NCBI GenBank assembly: GCA_001655205.1
Contig: LPNZ01009289.1
Location: 1-38,597, forward strand
Length of the DNA stretch: 38,597 nucleotides
Source: Lenisia limosa
Taxonomy: Eukaryota; Breviatea
Direction of reading: 5' to 3'
Part shown: positions 22,401 through 34,200 of the stretch, piece by piece
How the letters are laid out: every line of letters begins with the position of its first letter
How positions within the stretch are numbered: position 1 is the stretch's first letter
The notes under the pieces: generated by a model
The model's input: the letters and a program-made list of their open reading frames with translations, nothing else
The model's database searches: none
Told to the model about the DNA's origin: nothing
Position numbers and translations under genes: made by a program

Positions 22401-25400
22401 ACGAGTATCATTTTTCAATTGAATAACTCACAGTGACCCATCATCAGCGTTATGTTATTGCTGTTCCTGCAGCATTAAAATTTCTTCTTTGATACTTGCT
22501 TTAATACAAATGACCTTATTCAAAGAGTAATTGTTCTGTTGAATCCCATTCCTTGTCTTCTGACTTCGTAGATATGCGAGCTGCTGCAATAGCATCTGCC
22601 CAATTTTCTGATGCGATGGAGGATTCGCTTGAAGCCAAGGTTGGTTCTGTACAACCACCCTTCATGAAAGACATGTGATAGAATGTCTCCAAGAGTGTCA
22701 TTTGTGAGGTCCAAAAGGGCCCTATTCTGTATAATACAAACTATGCTCATTCAGAGACAGCTGAAAACCTGTCTGACCTCAATGTTTATTTATATATGTA
22801 TGTATATATACTGTATATGTCAAAATAATTGAGACTTTATTGAGAACTATGCTGTGGTGTGTGTGTGTGTGTGTGTGTTGTGCTTTTCTGGTGTATGACG
22901 AATAGGTTGTTTGAATAAAAATGGTATTAAGTATACTCTGATGATACTAGGACTCGCGGTTCACTTCTGCGAAGTTCATGTCAAAGAATGGCAGGGAAAC
23001 AGTTTTTCTGAAACCAAAACAAACGGTCACGCCACACGTCTTGGTGCCACGAACAATGGATGTCAACCTTGAGAAGGTTGGTCAAATACTCATATTTCCG
23101 CCTCCTCAAACTACATCTTATCTTCAACAGAGGAAACTTGGGCTAATTGCCATCTGTGCTGGAAATGCCTCTTTTGGGGAGAGACGTGCTTTGAAACTTC
23201 TCCAAAGACAAGACCCTATCCAAGGTAGCTGGTTTTTGTGAACTTTCATCTCAAAAACGTATGTGTTTGTATACCCAGGATCGTGCTTGTTTTCTTCCAA
23301 GATCTAAAGAGGGGAGCAGGCCTTCATAGTTCTTAGGAAACCTTGTACCCTCAGCCGATGAAGTTAATCAACTGACATTTACACAAACTCAAGGACTTTC
23401 GTAGGCAGTTCTTGTTCTGTTGTAATGACTTTGCCTTCGCATCGTTTTCACTGACATTTCTGATAGGTTTCTTGATTCACAAGCAGCAGCTTTCAGCACC
23501 ATCGCCAAAAACTGTGTCACGGTGAGTTGAACGCGGTGTGATATTTTGAAATAATACATGCTTTTTTGAGGAACAAGAATGTAGGTGGAATTCAGTTGTT
23601 TCATCCAAAACAGTGTATCATCATAATGGAGCAGGGAGCTGCGTATTATTTCTTTATTGCATTAGACTGTCGCTGGCCCACCCGGCACCGGAAAGACACA
23701 TTTCATGGCGCTAACCATCCTGCACCTTGCCCGAGCATTTCACAACAGTCAAAGCGGACGGGCGTTCCGAGTGGGTGCTAATTGATTATTCGTGTACATA
23801 CATATTAATTTGTATTGAATGAGTGTATTAATCTATTATTCCACAGGTTATTGTCACTGCGTTCACACATGCTGCCATTCAAGAGGTGAGACAGGGTCAT
23901 TGAATCGTCTGTACATGTTTCCCTTCGCAATTGATTATGCAATTCTAAGGCATTCGCATTCAACACCTTTTTATTTTATAGGTTCTTTCAAAGGTCGATC
24001 AGCTTGCGCCTGCGTTCCAAGAAGATAACCCTGAATGTGTGTCAAGAATAATAGAATTATAACATATCTGTTCATATCATAGTAATATTATATAATATAT
24101 ACAATGGTGCCTGCAAGAACCAACGATTCATAAGTCGGATTTTGGACTGGTCCTACTTACCATTCTGTTCGGAACTTTTATGTATATATCATATATTTCT
24201 TGTATAATTGTTGTTTTAAATCCCATTCCAATATCTTTGTTACTGTAGGAACTGATTCTCACACCAACACATCAGGCAACACAATTGTCACTCGGCACGT
24301 ACAAGGCGGCAAGGCTGCCCTCAAAGGAAAGCCCACAGACTACGTCGTCATCAATGGGGCTACTGCGTATGGTGTCAAGTCGGTATGTTGAGGTCAAACC
24401 AATCGACTGTTTCATAATCTACTCTGGGTTAAGAGAGAACCTTCGCTAGTATCTCAAGTGTTTTCTGCTCGTTGGGCAGGCGAAATAGGATGAAAGGAAC
24501 CTATTGATTATGTCACTCTGTAGGCCAAGGTCAACGAGGCCGACCTTGTGATCATTGATGAGGCGTCCCAGGTTAGTGGGGGGTTGTGATCATTGATGAG
24601 GCGTCCCAGGTGTGGGGGGTTGTATCAGTATATCCAAAACAAAATGAAGTTGAGAAAGGGTTCAGTATAGCATGGAGATGAGTCCGAAGACAACGTCCAA
24701 ACCAAACTATTACAAATTCATGGTATCAGAATATTCAATCAGAGCATTTCGTATTCATCAAGTGCAACAACTCTTAATTTGAATCACAATTTTTTTTAAT
24801 TCATCCAAAAATCGGCAGGGTTGTTTAACGAATGAGTGTGGAGGGTTGATATTTATCCATTAAATTTTACTTGGAGAACCTGGTGTGAAAAAGTCTTCCG
24901 ACTTGGGTTTCATTCACTCTGGTCTAAAAACGGCCGCTGACATATCGATAGTATTCAGAGAATTTATCGAGAGATTCAGCATTTTTTTGTCATACTACCG
25001 ACACGTCGGCTGTCACGATGTAAAACAGCATTGTACAATGTTCGCGCTCTTTCTATTCTATTCCGAGTATTTTCTTCCAATTACAGTTTAACAACCTCTC
25101 CATCGAACAACCTCACTGCGTAGGTTCCTCAGAGTCATCTTGCACTCATGCTTGCACATATTGCTGAGACTTCCCGCCTTGTCGTCGTTGGCGATTCGGA
25201 ACAGGTCAGTCAACAGTCCTGCGGTGTGTTTGTTTCGTTTGAAATGTTAATATTAAGCATTGAGTTAACGTTTCAGCTTCCCCCCATTCTCAAAGCAACC
25301 TATCCTGAAGCACTCGAGAACACAGTTGCCTCTTCTTTAGCGCTACTCGAGGATAACCCGGGTAGGTCCACGCAGGCAATAACCAGTTCTATCATATTAC

Positions 25401-27409
25401 TGAAGCAATGTTTCTGAGCAGTTTTATAGTGGTATTGGCATTCTTCTAAATCATAGTAGATCTCTTTGTGATTCTTGTTTCTTTGATGGTGTACTTTTAT
25501 TAACACCTGGGAAGAAGTGTAGTATTTCTACATTAATACCCCACTTACATGTAACGTACTAGCTGTCGGCCACACAAAGTTGACGCAGACGTTCCGACTT
25601 GTTAGTGACATTTCTGAGGCTGTGACCCAGTTGTACGACAACGGGCTGGTTTCCATTGCACCACATTCGCCAAACCTCCAAGACTGTGTGATGGGTGAAG
25701 AGATGCCGTTTTTTAATATTATAATTCAAGTATCAACGATGATCCTTATAAGTATCCAATAGCAGCATTATGCTGACTACTTAATCGTCCGTCGCCGTCA
25801 TTACATGCTTATCTCATTTTGTTACACAAAAGCAAAAACACTAGTTTTGACCGCGTAGTTACCCCACGCACGCGGCAGCTGGAGCAATCCGACCTCAGTA
25901 CTGCAAACCAGGTCGAAGTTGTCCGTAGACTGGTGGGCTAGGTTTATCTGTGGTTGTTTCATTAAACTGCAAATATTTGCTTTTGCATTCTCCTGGTTAG
26001 ATGTATTTCATATCCCCCCCCCCCAGGCTGGAGTCCTCTGCAGCCGACAGCCTCGAGGGTTGGCTGCCTTAGTGCTTCAGACGTCAAGAGCCACACACAC
26101 CCATGAGCAGATCGTCTCCCGTGGGATACGCTGCTATTACATACAATCAAATTGAATTGGCTTTATAGCAATGCGCATTTTCAAACAATATTAAAAAAAC
26201 CCATCTGATGTTCCTCATAGGGGGACTTCGTACGACAATCGAGACCATTCGTTTGCTGTTGGCGCTTCTCCTCAACCGTCCGGAATTGGTTGAAGGTGCT
26301 GATGACCAGTGCCGGTTTGAGGATTATGATGTACCAAATGGATAGAAACTTTGGTGGAGAAACATGCTGTTTTGGTCTCCGTTTCACAGAATGAACCTGT
26401 AATATTTCTACATTTAGTCTTTTGATTACTCTTCAGAATTGAAGGTGAAGAGCCCAGTAGGCCTCTCGTCATTGTGTCCACTCCTCAAAGAATCGAAAAG
26501 AACCTACTGAGGCAGTACCTCCCTCATTTGGTGAAGAATAATGAGTATGTTCGTTCCATAGAGTCAGATACATTGTGTTTTTGTTTTGTTTGGCTTCTGT
26601 GCTTTATTTCCCGAAGATTTCTCTTGTATTGTTAAGACTTGTCATGAGATTTTTTAAGATGGATACAAAAGCACAGTTTTTTTAAAACATGCAGAGAGTT
26701 CAAGGAGAGCGGTACCGCATGGGTGCTCATCGATACTGTCAACAAAATGCAGGGCAAGGAGGTATGTCTAAAAAAAATATTCCGCCTTGGGGAGTCAGGT
26801 CATCAGTCGTTTGGACAGTATATTAAACGGTGTTGGCGATAGGCGTTTGAGCTTCACCAAGTAACTCTTTTGTTTTATTGAAAGCGTATCTTTATTCAAC
26901 TCCCCCCCCCCCCCNNNNNNNNNNNNNNNNNNNNNNNNNNNNNNNNNNNNNNNNNNNNNNNNNNNNNNNNNNNNNNNNNNNNNNNNNNNNNNNNNNNNNN
27001 NNNNNNNTCAACAAATGACTTTTTCTACTGTAGTAACAGAGTCAATGTGGCGGCGACAAGGTGGGTATTGATAATTGGAGTATTGAATTTATGGCGTAAC
27101 AGCACAAAATGAACCAATTAGCACAGAGTACTTTTCGGCCCTCGTGATAAAGAAGGGGTGGAATTGAGTATAAAAATACCGTTGTTTCTCAAGAGTATAT
27201 TTCACTGTTATTGTTGTGTTTGCTACCCAGGCATTCACAATCCCAGAGCACGACGGTTGAGTGTGGTCATCACAGCTTCGGAGACCCTCGACCCCCCACC
27301 TGCGGCCATTGCTTCCGAAGACGCCGGCAAGGGCATGGATACGCTCATGGTGGGGGGGGGGTATACTCTGTTTATCATGTTATCATACGTAATAGTATTT
27401 TTCTGGTGA
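16471..27409 (+). CDS. RecB-like nuclease fused to a superfamily 1 (UPF1/Dna2-type) helicase
   Basis: About 40 exons encode, in order, a PD-(D/E)XK nuclease of the RecB/TM0106-like type, a long middle region, and a complete SF1B helicase core. Details are in the three part-entries below. In bacteria and some fungi, proteins with a RecB-like nuclease followed by this helicase type are thought to process nucleic acids, combining ATP-driven unwinding with metal-dependent cleavage; substrate and location here are unknown. The start is the ATG at 16471 after a strong acceptor, so a leader exon is possible. The end is uncertain: the last frame stops at 27409, but a donor (CTCATG then GTGGGG) at 27349 could lead to a further exon. 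Unresolved: the joins 16939-17223, 23224-23467 and 24036-24249, and at least one exon in or near the N-gap 26915-27007. All helicase and nuclease motifs are intact, so I expect an active gene. Confidence 0.85.
17124..17177. repeat. short tandem repeat in an intron
   Basis: GTTTGGTCCCC..GGAAAAG occurs twice, with a third partial copy (TTTTGGTC), period about 22 bp. It lies in the unresolved interval 16940-17222. Confidence 0.8.
18255..18390. mobile_element. MITE-like inverted-repeat element in a helicase-gene intron
   Basis: The left end GGCTCCGTGCAATTAATTTT and the reverse complement of the right end, ACAGCTCTGTGCAATTAATT, match closely over about 33 bp. The element is about 136 bp long, AT-rich and has no coding capacity. 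It sits in the intron 18146-18695. Target duplications are not clear. Confidence 0.55.
20391..20440. repeat. three-copy 15-16-bp tandem repeat
   Basis: AGATAAATCATGGGA occurs three times with small changes (AGATAAAGCATGGGA in the third). It lies in the intron after exon 20291-20366. Confidence 0.85.
21580..21625 (+). repeat. dispersed 46-bp repeat, copy 1
   Basis: A 46-bp block starting TTTTGGATGTTAATCAGCTT and ending GGAATGCTTCGAC. It matches 27961-28006 at 45 of 46 positions in the same orientation, with unrelated flanks. This copy is in the intron 21503-21670. Confidence 0.9.
22857..22879. repeat. GT microsatellite
   Basis: About ten GT dinucleotides in the intron 22640-22950 of the helicase gene. 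Confidence 0.9.
23467..27409 (+). other. superfamily 1 helicase core of the fusion gene
   Basis: Exons 23467-23521, 23666-23770, 23847-23885, 23982-24036, 24249-24382, 24524-24571, 25124-25204, 25277-25361, 25563-25685, 25859-25932, 26027-26120, 26221-26308 (or 26314), 26437-26544, 26695-26761, 27034-27060, 27247-27349/27409. Motifs in order: Q-motif FLDSQAAAF; Walker A GPPGTGKT (23675-23698); motif Ia VIVTAFTHAAIQE; Walker B VIIDEASQ (24548-24571); motif III VVVGDSEQLPP; motif IV LTQTFRLVSDISEAV; NQVEVVRRL helix; VIVSTPQR; motif V DTVNKMQGKE; motif VI NRVNVAATRARRLSVVI, split between two exons. Motif order and sequence fit the UPF1/Dna2-like SF1B group. The strand between motifs V and VI is hidden in the N-gap 26915-27007. 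Confidence 0.9.
24546..24619. repeat. 38-bp tandem duplication of the Walker B exon end and its donor
   Basis: TTGTGATCATTGATGAGGCG at 24546 is repeated at 24584. The first copy ends exon 24524-24571 (VIIDEASQ then GTTAGT). The second repeats the same coding sequence and a donor-like GTGTGG in the following intron; it has lost two bases near its end. Confidence 0.92.
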
Positions 27410-27960
27410 CCATTTAGAATCTGGTGTCTCAAGCAAAGATCTACAGCCAATGGTTCAATTGACATTATTTGTTATTTATTATGTATTACTATTTTGCCTT
27501 CGTTTACTTTACTTCAGTAGTATTAGTATTAATTATTAACACATTAAGAATATTTTTACAATCAGTGAATATTGAACATTGAACCTTGTTCGAAAATCCA
27601 TCTACTTTTCAGCAAAAATATCAGAATACAATTAGACCCTTGAAAACATATCGACGATATAACACATGAACCTAGAACACCTATACTCCTTTCCACATTT
27701 TTTCACAAAACGACCGGACCGAACCCTTGGCACTATTAATGACAGTGGTGTGTCCTAAAATGTGACTACTGATCTCATTCATTCAAATCCGTCTTCACCC
27801 CCCCCCCCTGACCATAATCAATCATTTATTGATGTGCCAAGGAGTTAAAGTCTCCTGCCACTTCTCCCAGAAAACCTGGTCACGATAAACAAACTTTTTT
27901 GAAATATATTGAAAGACAACGTTTCGATTCTCAGATAAACCATCTCAGGCTCTTTTTTAC
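27410..27960. other. interval between convergent genes
   Basis: No exon recognised. It includes an AT-rich part (27440-27660) and a 10-C run near 27798. Confidence 0.5.
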
Positions 27961-28006
27961 TTTTGGATGTTAATCAGCTTGTTTGTAGACAATGGAATGT
28001 TTCGAC
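27961..28006 (+). repeat. dispersed 46-bp repeat, copy 2
   Basis: Same block as 21580-21625 with one difference (GGAATGTTTCGAC). On the minus strand it supplies the last dozen codons and stop of the neighbouring gene's final exon. Confidence 0.9.
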
Positions 28007-29798
28007 GTACGAAGAATTTGGTGACTCTTAGTAAGCATTGCCCACACCTCCTCCAGATCCTCAACCTCCTGAATGGACAATCAACTAACCTTTCATAATG
28101 AATGATAATATAATCATACTTATAATTCCCATGACAAAAAGACAGAGAGTTGTTCACTGCGCTAAGTATTTAGATATACTCATATACTTGCCCCTTCACT
28201 CACCTCGCAATTTGGAGGTCCGGTAATAAGCTGGTATATGACAGCTTCATCTTCAATTTATCCTCAACTGCAAATACCTGATTGAGGTCATGAATTTTTT
28301 AGATAAATTGGGATAATACACCTTCCCCTCCCCCCAGACCCAATGACCAACCAGCAAGCTGCTGACCCCTCCACCCATCATCTTTAGGTAGACATGCATA
28401 TGGATATTGGATAACCACTCCAACACGGTGCTATAACATCACAAACAATTAAAATGGCTTCAACACCAATGTCCGTGGTGTATATATGACAGAATGTGAC
28501 TGCTCCATGCTGCTATTATCTTTTCAGCTTAACTTACATGTTAATCTCTTCGTTTAAGTTCAATACAAGAGCATTTATCAGTGATGTGTGTCGATTCTAT
28601 CATTGTGATTTCAAATCACTTGTAAACCCAACCTCAATGAACTCTGTGACTCGATATGTTGGGTATTTCGGACCAACAGACCAATTTCTTTTGTCAAACA
28701 CCCATAAGTGAGTTTCAAAACTAAGATCCAATCTCTGAAACATCAAAAATGCACATACTTGTGGAAATGTCATTTCAAACGGCTTACATTGAGCCATTTA
28801 ATCAAATCATCCCACTTTATTCCCTTACTTTCAATCCAGGGCTCTTCAAAACAATTGGTACCAGTCTCTCATAATTAAAAAATAATTTGGGGATTATAAT
28901 TCCTGACTAGTTGGTTCCATAGCAATAGTATTAAGTGATATCTTTTTAACTAACCTTGAAGTGTGGTTATGAGGTTTGACATCGTCAAAACTGTTCTTTT
29001 TTAACCAAAGGAAGTCCAATATCGTCAATCAGAGTTCGTATTATGTAGTGACTACCAATGGACTGTGTGGTGAGAGCAGAATTGACAAGATGTTGAAAAC
29101 AGTCAACGTTGTTCCTTGGTTGTATTCCAGTGTCTATGACATCATTAAGCATTCAAAAGATTCAATACAAGCAACAGAAGAAGGAAGAAATAGAACTGTG
29201 AAACTAATAAACGGAATTGTCTTAATCTCAATTGTTATTTGAATATAATAGATAAATAATCGTTATAAACCCGTTCATGTGAATAATTTCACAAAATATT
29301 GAATGACACAATCAATTATAACCACCCACTCAAAATAAGATGTACCCAACATCTTCAATCCAAAGGAATATGGAGCGTCACATCAGGCTGTACACTCTAA
29401 ACCCTCAGACAACATTGAGGTAAAGATTTAGCTCAAATGTAGCAAAAGGGTGTGCAAATAGTAATATTATATTTATCATATTATATATATATATATATAT
29501 ATATCATATACTATTAGAACAGGTGTATGCTAGATGGACAAGGACCCATGCCCACGGTTGGAGTACTAATATTCATATACTTTACTATTACGTATAATAA
29601 TGGTAATTATATTGAATAGCTTATAAAATGACGTGTTTACTTGAGGAACTTGTTCTCAGTATACCTCCAAAGTACGCTTCTCAAGAAGTCAATGTCTTTT
29701 GAAATGTTGAAAGCTATGATGGAACTTCCAATGCTGTTCAGCAGAAGGGCATCTTTCTGATTGTGTGAACCAGATATCATCAATAGACATTCTGACAG
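27970..29798 (-). CDS. unrecognised multi-exon gene, 3' part
   Basis: Exons in transcript order: 29665-29798, 29006-29133, 28788-28843, 28633-28734, 28538-28596, 28204-28267, 27970-28068 (stop TAA). Each has a fair acceptor and donor and a single clearly better frame: LSECLLMISGSHNQKDALLL; DCFQHLVNSALTTQSIGSHY; PWIESKGIKWDDLIKWLN; THLWVFDKRNWSVGPKYPTY; LINALVLNLNEEIN; DKLKMKLSYTSLLPDLQIA; EVEDLEEVWAMLTKSHQILR. The joins 28788-28843 to 28633-28734 and on to 28538-28596 keep phase; several others do not, so short exons are missing. Upstream exons beyond 29798 are likely. I recognise no family; the content is mostly helical and soluble. Confidence 0.5.
29480..29504. repeat. AT microsatellite
   Basis: About twelve AT dinucleotides between exons of the minus gene. 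Confidence 0.9.
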
Positions 29799-31257
29799 CT
29801 GTAAAGAGTAAGCTGACCGTAATATCACTTTCAAATAAATGTTCCACTTTTTTCACCTCATAAAGTAAAACCTGGTCAAGTAAAGTAAGTTACATACACT
29901 GTATAAAGATTTTTAGTGATAGACTTTGATTAATTGACTATTTTCTAATATAGTTATTATACAACTATATTATTCACACAGCTTTGGCAATGAGATGTAC
30001 TCAATAATACAATAATTTATCAAACATTTAAATGCATGTTAGAATAATTAAAGTGTTCGTACTTGATCAACAATACCAGTCAGGTTAGTCCTAATACCCC
30101 ATTACACCATTCAGAAAGTCATCCATTGTCAAAATAATGGGCATTTAATTTACACTTCTCTACTACTATTCCTATCCTTGGGACGGATCACAGCGAGGGC
30201 GAGGGGACCTACGTAACAATTGGCTATTATGACCAAAAGGTGGCTCCTATTGTCTCCTAATTTGAAATTTCTCAAAAAGATTACTTCATCTTGATGAAAG
30301 AAGTAATAAATCACTGATTAGTGACATACAGACGGACTACTACGATTACTAAAGTACATTCTGATGGTTTTTCAAGTTTGGTGAAGTCCAAATGTTAAAT
30401 CATAATGTTCTATGGTAACTTGCTATATTAGGAAAGTTATGATATAACATTTCAGCCATTTTGCTTTTATCCATTGTGGTTTCCACTTGTTTTTGTTTTA
30501 TTTGTTTAATACTTTTCCAGTAATAAGGACATAAGGTCTTACCAAAAAGAGTAAATCACACACCAAACATGTTATTACGCCAAAAGCAGTTATTATGACA
30601 ATAGATATGTGGTGTCGGCCTATGAGCTTCGAAAACTAAAATATGCAATCTTGAGCACATTGGAATGCCGCAGGAGATCCACAACATTTTCACAGGGGTG
30701 AACTATATCGCTGGAGGTTTGGACTCATCCTTTTGCAGATTTATACACAAAGGGTGTAGCATAATAACTGAATAATATTGGTGAATTTATTAGTCTTTGT
30801 GGTAATTTTTGTTGGATGAAGAGCACCATTTAGTACAATTTAAAACCTCTAAATCTGTTCAGAAAACAGAGTATCAGTTGACCAAATTAGGCTGGTCAAA
30901 ACCTCTGACTATATTCCCGTCATTTTGGGATAATACGGACTCAGTCGACACGTCAGACTTTAGTAACCCTCGTTTTACAACGTGAGAACATGGAACTGCT
31001 GTGACATATGAGGTGACATTTGCTACACTTATAGTTATGTATGTGTAGCGGATAACGACATTTTTGCCTGTGCTTATGTTGTCTATTCATTAATCAACTT
31101 TAGTAACCATGATTTTAGAAACCCAACAACTGCTCCGGTTTGCTCAAACATTTCTTATCATATATTACGCACTTGATAATGCAAAATCATGAAATTGCAT
31201 GTCATAAATATGATAATAGTCAGCATCAGCATCTCATTGTTTTATATTCCTTTTCAG
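29799..31257. other. AT-rich interval between divergent genes, no firm exon
   Basis: It should contain the 5' ends of the minus gene and of the cyclase gene. One plus-strand stretch near 30655-30715 (EHIGMPQEIHNIFTGVNYIA) reads like protein and ends at a possible donor, but could not be phased to the cyclase exons. Nothing else is supported. Confidence 0.4.
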
Positions 31258-34200
31258 AATAGCGGTTCTTCAAAACAGAGAATTGTGCTGGAATTGAACA
31301 GCATTATCATTTTATTGTGAGAATACTCTATTTTAACTCTTTAGAACTGTAATGCTACTGGCTATTGCATCCGTATCCTTGATTGTAATTCATTTTCAGC
31401 TAATTAAAGTAAAAGCCAATCTAGATAGTAACTGCGATGATTTGCTGCTTCAAAACGTTGATAAGGTGGGATTTTCATCACCAACAATTTAAGGTTCTTC
31501 AAAATGATAGAGATTCAGTTACACATATTATTCAAAAGGGAATCAAAGTTTGCTCATCGCACAATGAGCTATTAACTTGTAGAAAATTTCGTTTCATCTT
31601 GAAAACCTTGGAAACTCTCTAATCACTGCCAACTTTCCTCTTGATTTGGAGGTTGTGCGCTCAATTATGTGGAGGTAGGATCAATATGGGATACACCTCA
31701 ATTACCAGAGAACACGTTCACAATCCGTTCAACTCTCTTTTTACATGGGTGGAACCTATCGGATATGTATACTACAAAGTAAGTGCTACGAAATTCACTT
31801 TGAGTCGTATTAGAACAGATAATGATAATTTATTTAGCAAACATCTGAAGGAACTAATTTATTTGTGTTTTTTGTCCACCCTGACTCACATTACAACTGT
31901 TCATTTTGTCCTCTAGATTTTGAGGTTTGCCCATATCTTCCATCACGTCTAACATTTAGATTGTACATAACCATGGATTTTCTTCCTTTGTTGATTCTCT
32001 TGGAATTCCCTATCGAGACTTTGGAATTCTTGAAGATGAAAGTTATAACCACTCAATTCGGTATGTACGTTTTATTTGAAATGGATCATGTTTGTATCCT
32101 GTCCTTATTGATAACGATTATGTACTGTATACTATGTTTATATATGCAAATCATATGCGCTTTATGGTAATTATGGTTACTTTAAACTTATCTAATCGCT
32201 TATCACACAGCCCATGGTACACATACGCAGCAAACAATCCGGGTAAAAAGGTAATCGTAATTGAATAACTCACATTATTTCATATCAGCACAACACCAGA
32301 CTTATTTAAAGAGATAAAATACATATCAAAAGTCCACATGTAAGTTCAATCACACCGTCGAATTCTTGAAATTGTCAAGAACATATGATATTTAAAACAG
32401 TATCATAAAATTGTTCATTGAACTATTGTTTGTTAATAATCGTGAAGCGGACTTCTGACATGCGGTTTTCTAGCTCCCTATTACCATTCTTAGACCTGGA
32501 CACCCCTATATGCGTATTTCGACTCGGCGCTGACAATGGGTGTTGACCTTCTTTTAAGCATTCATGTAGGAAACTGTTCACAGAATTGGATCTAATGATA
32601 AGAAAGAGAAGAGCATTATCAAAGTCTTGCATTACACCCAATCAATGAATGCAATTGTTAAATGTGTAGAACAATGACACCCTATGGTCCGCCCAGCCGA
32701 ATAGACTCTGGAGTACAGCGCATGATGGGTCATCTGGTGGGCAGTACATGGCTATCGTTAAATATTTAAATTGACAATACACATCAAAGCCATTGTCGCT
32801 TATTCAGTAGGACATGGTGAATTGACATACATCGTTTCGGGTTCGATCGAGTCGCTTGATTTGATCAATTGGTTTAATGTATGAGGGATATCTTGGCTAA
32901 TATCACATGTTTGAATATGCGAACATAGGATAAAGGGTAATTGAATTCACAATATATGTAATATCAAAAACCGGTGCTTTTTGCAGAAATCGGTGCTTTT
33001 TTGGAGTATCGNNNNNNNNNNNNNNNNNNNNNNNNNNNNNNNNNNNNNNNNNNNNNNNNNNNNNNNNNNNNNNNNNNNNNNNNNNNNNNNNNNNNNNNNN
33101 NNNNNNNNNNNNNNNNNNNNNNNNNNNNNNNNNNNNNNNNNNNNNNNNNNNNNNNNNNNNNNNNNNNNNNNNNNNNNNNNNNNNNNNNNNNNNNNNNNNN
33201 NNNNNNNNNNNNNNNNNNNNNNNNNNNNNCTGTGTTTCTTAAGTACACTCAAAAGACAGAAAACTTAACATTTGTGGAAGTAAGGGGGAAGGTGACTATT
33301 TGTTAACACTAGTTAATGGAGTATCAGTCTACTTAGAAGAAAAGCCAGCTTTGACTTTATAGAAGGAACACACCGACATAGTTTGGTTGCTGCTTACTGA
33401 AAATCTGGAGAAGTTAGCCAAGTAAGTGGGAATTGGAATCTTGGTTACGGAAGTATTTATGATATGTTCTATTTGAACCAGCTTGTATTATCAGTTCAGT
33501 ATTTTATGTTGTATATGACAATTAAGGATTGATGGCGATCCTCTTTCAGTTTTCTACACCACTGACTCAAACTACAAGGCCATTCTGACGGTCAGGATGC
33601 CCATTTTACCACTGATATTTAGATGTTTGAAATCAAGGGAATTTCAGGTCTTCCTCTGACAGTTCTACTTTCCCGCCGGCAAGATAGGTTTACAGAAATC
33701 AATGAAGAGCCTACACAGACGTCTTACTTCCTTGTGTTGGCTATGTCCAAACTTACTGTTCAGCAATTCCATAATTGCAATGGTTATTGTTGTGTCTCTT
33801 CTCTGTATTCGTACATTGGTGATAATTATACCTCGACCAATTAGGCGTATTAAGTATAGGTGGGTGTGTAAACCAGTATTGTAACAATACAGAATTCAAG
33901 ATGTTGCCCGGCTTTGTGATGTAGGAAATTCAAAGACTAAACAAGTGTAAGCGCTGATCTTTGCTAAGTATTTTAGAAGTTCTTCTCACATGTTGGTCCG
34001 CGAGTTATTCAACCTTGAACAAACCGTCATTTCATTGAAGGTAACTGGTAACATCTGATAAAAAAAATCATTCAAGTTCCAAATAATTGACCAGTCATAA
34101 ATACCTTTGATCAAAAATCCGATCACATAGCCTGACAAACCCACCGCTACTCTTCAAATTGACATATCAATGGGATCCTTGGCATTTGTTCTCTTATAAA

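Larger units (their letters stand above)
19691..23224 (+). other. middle region between nuclease and helicase
   Basis: Exons 19691-19775, 20002-20068, 20291-20366, 20501-20594, 20799-20866, 20966-21073, 21221-21323, 21444-21502, 21671-21798, 21963-22008, 22064-22171, 22206-22335, 22572-22639, 22951-23076, 23131-23224. All phases agree. Bacterial relatives carry an RNase H-like exonuclease domain here. The stretch SELIIDSVAKIENATLIGIS may correspond to its first strand, but the acidic D-x-E is not convincing, so this domain is either inactive or too diverged. The intron 23077-23130 is 54 nt, a multiple of three and open in frame (VGQILIFPPPQTTSYLQQ), so it may be retained. Confidence 0.7.

Noticed and set aside
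24036-24249. Reassigned TGA codon
   Set aside because: Only one inferred junction gives TGA, and several genes end in or avoid ordinary stops; a missed exon is the simpler explanation.
28976-29242. Plus-strand frame of 88 codons ending in a hydrophobic tail
   Set aside because: The minus strand at 29006-29133 has a better exon with acceptor and donor and agrees with neighbouring minus exons, so the plus frame is probably its shadow.
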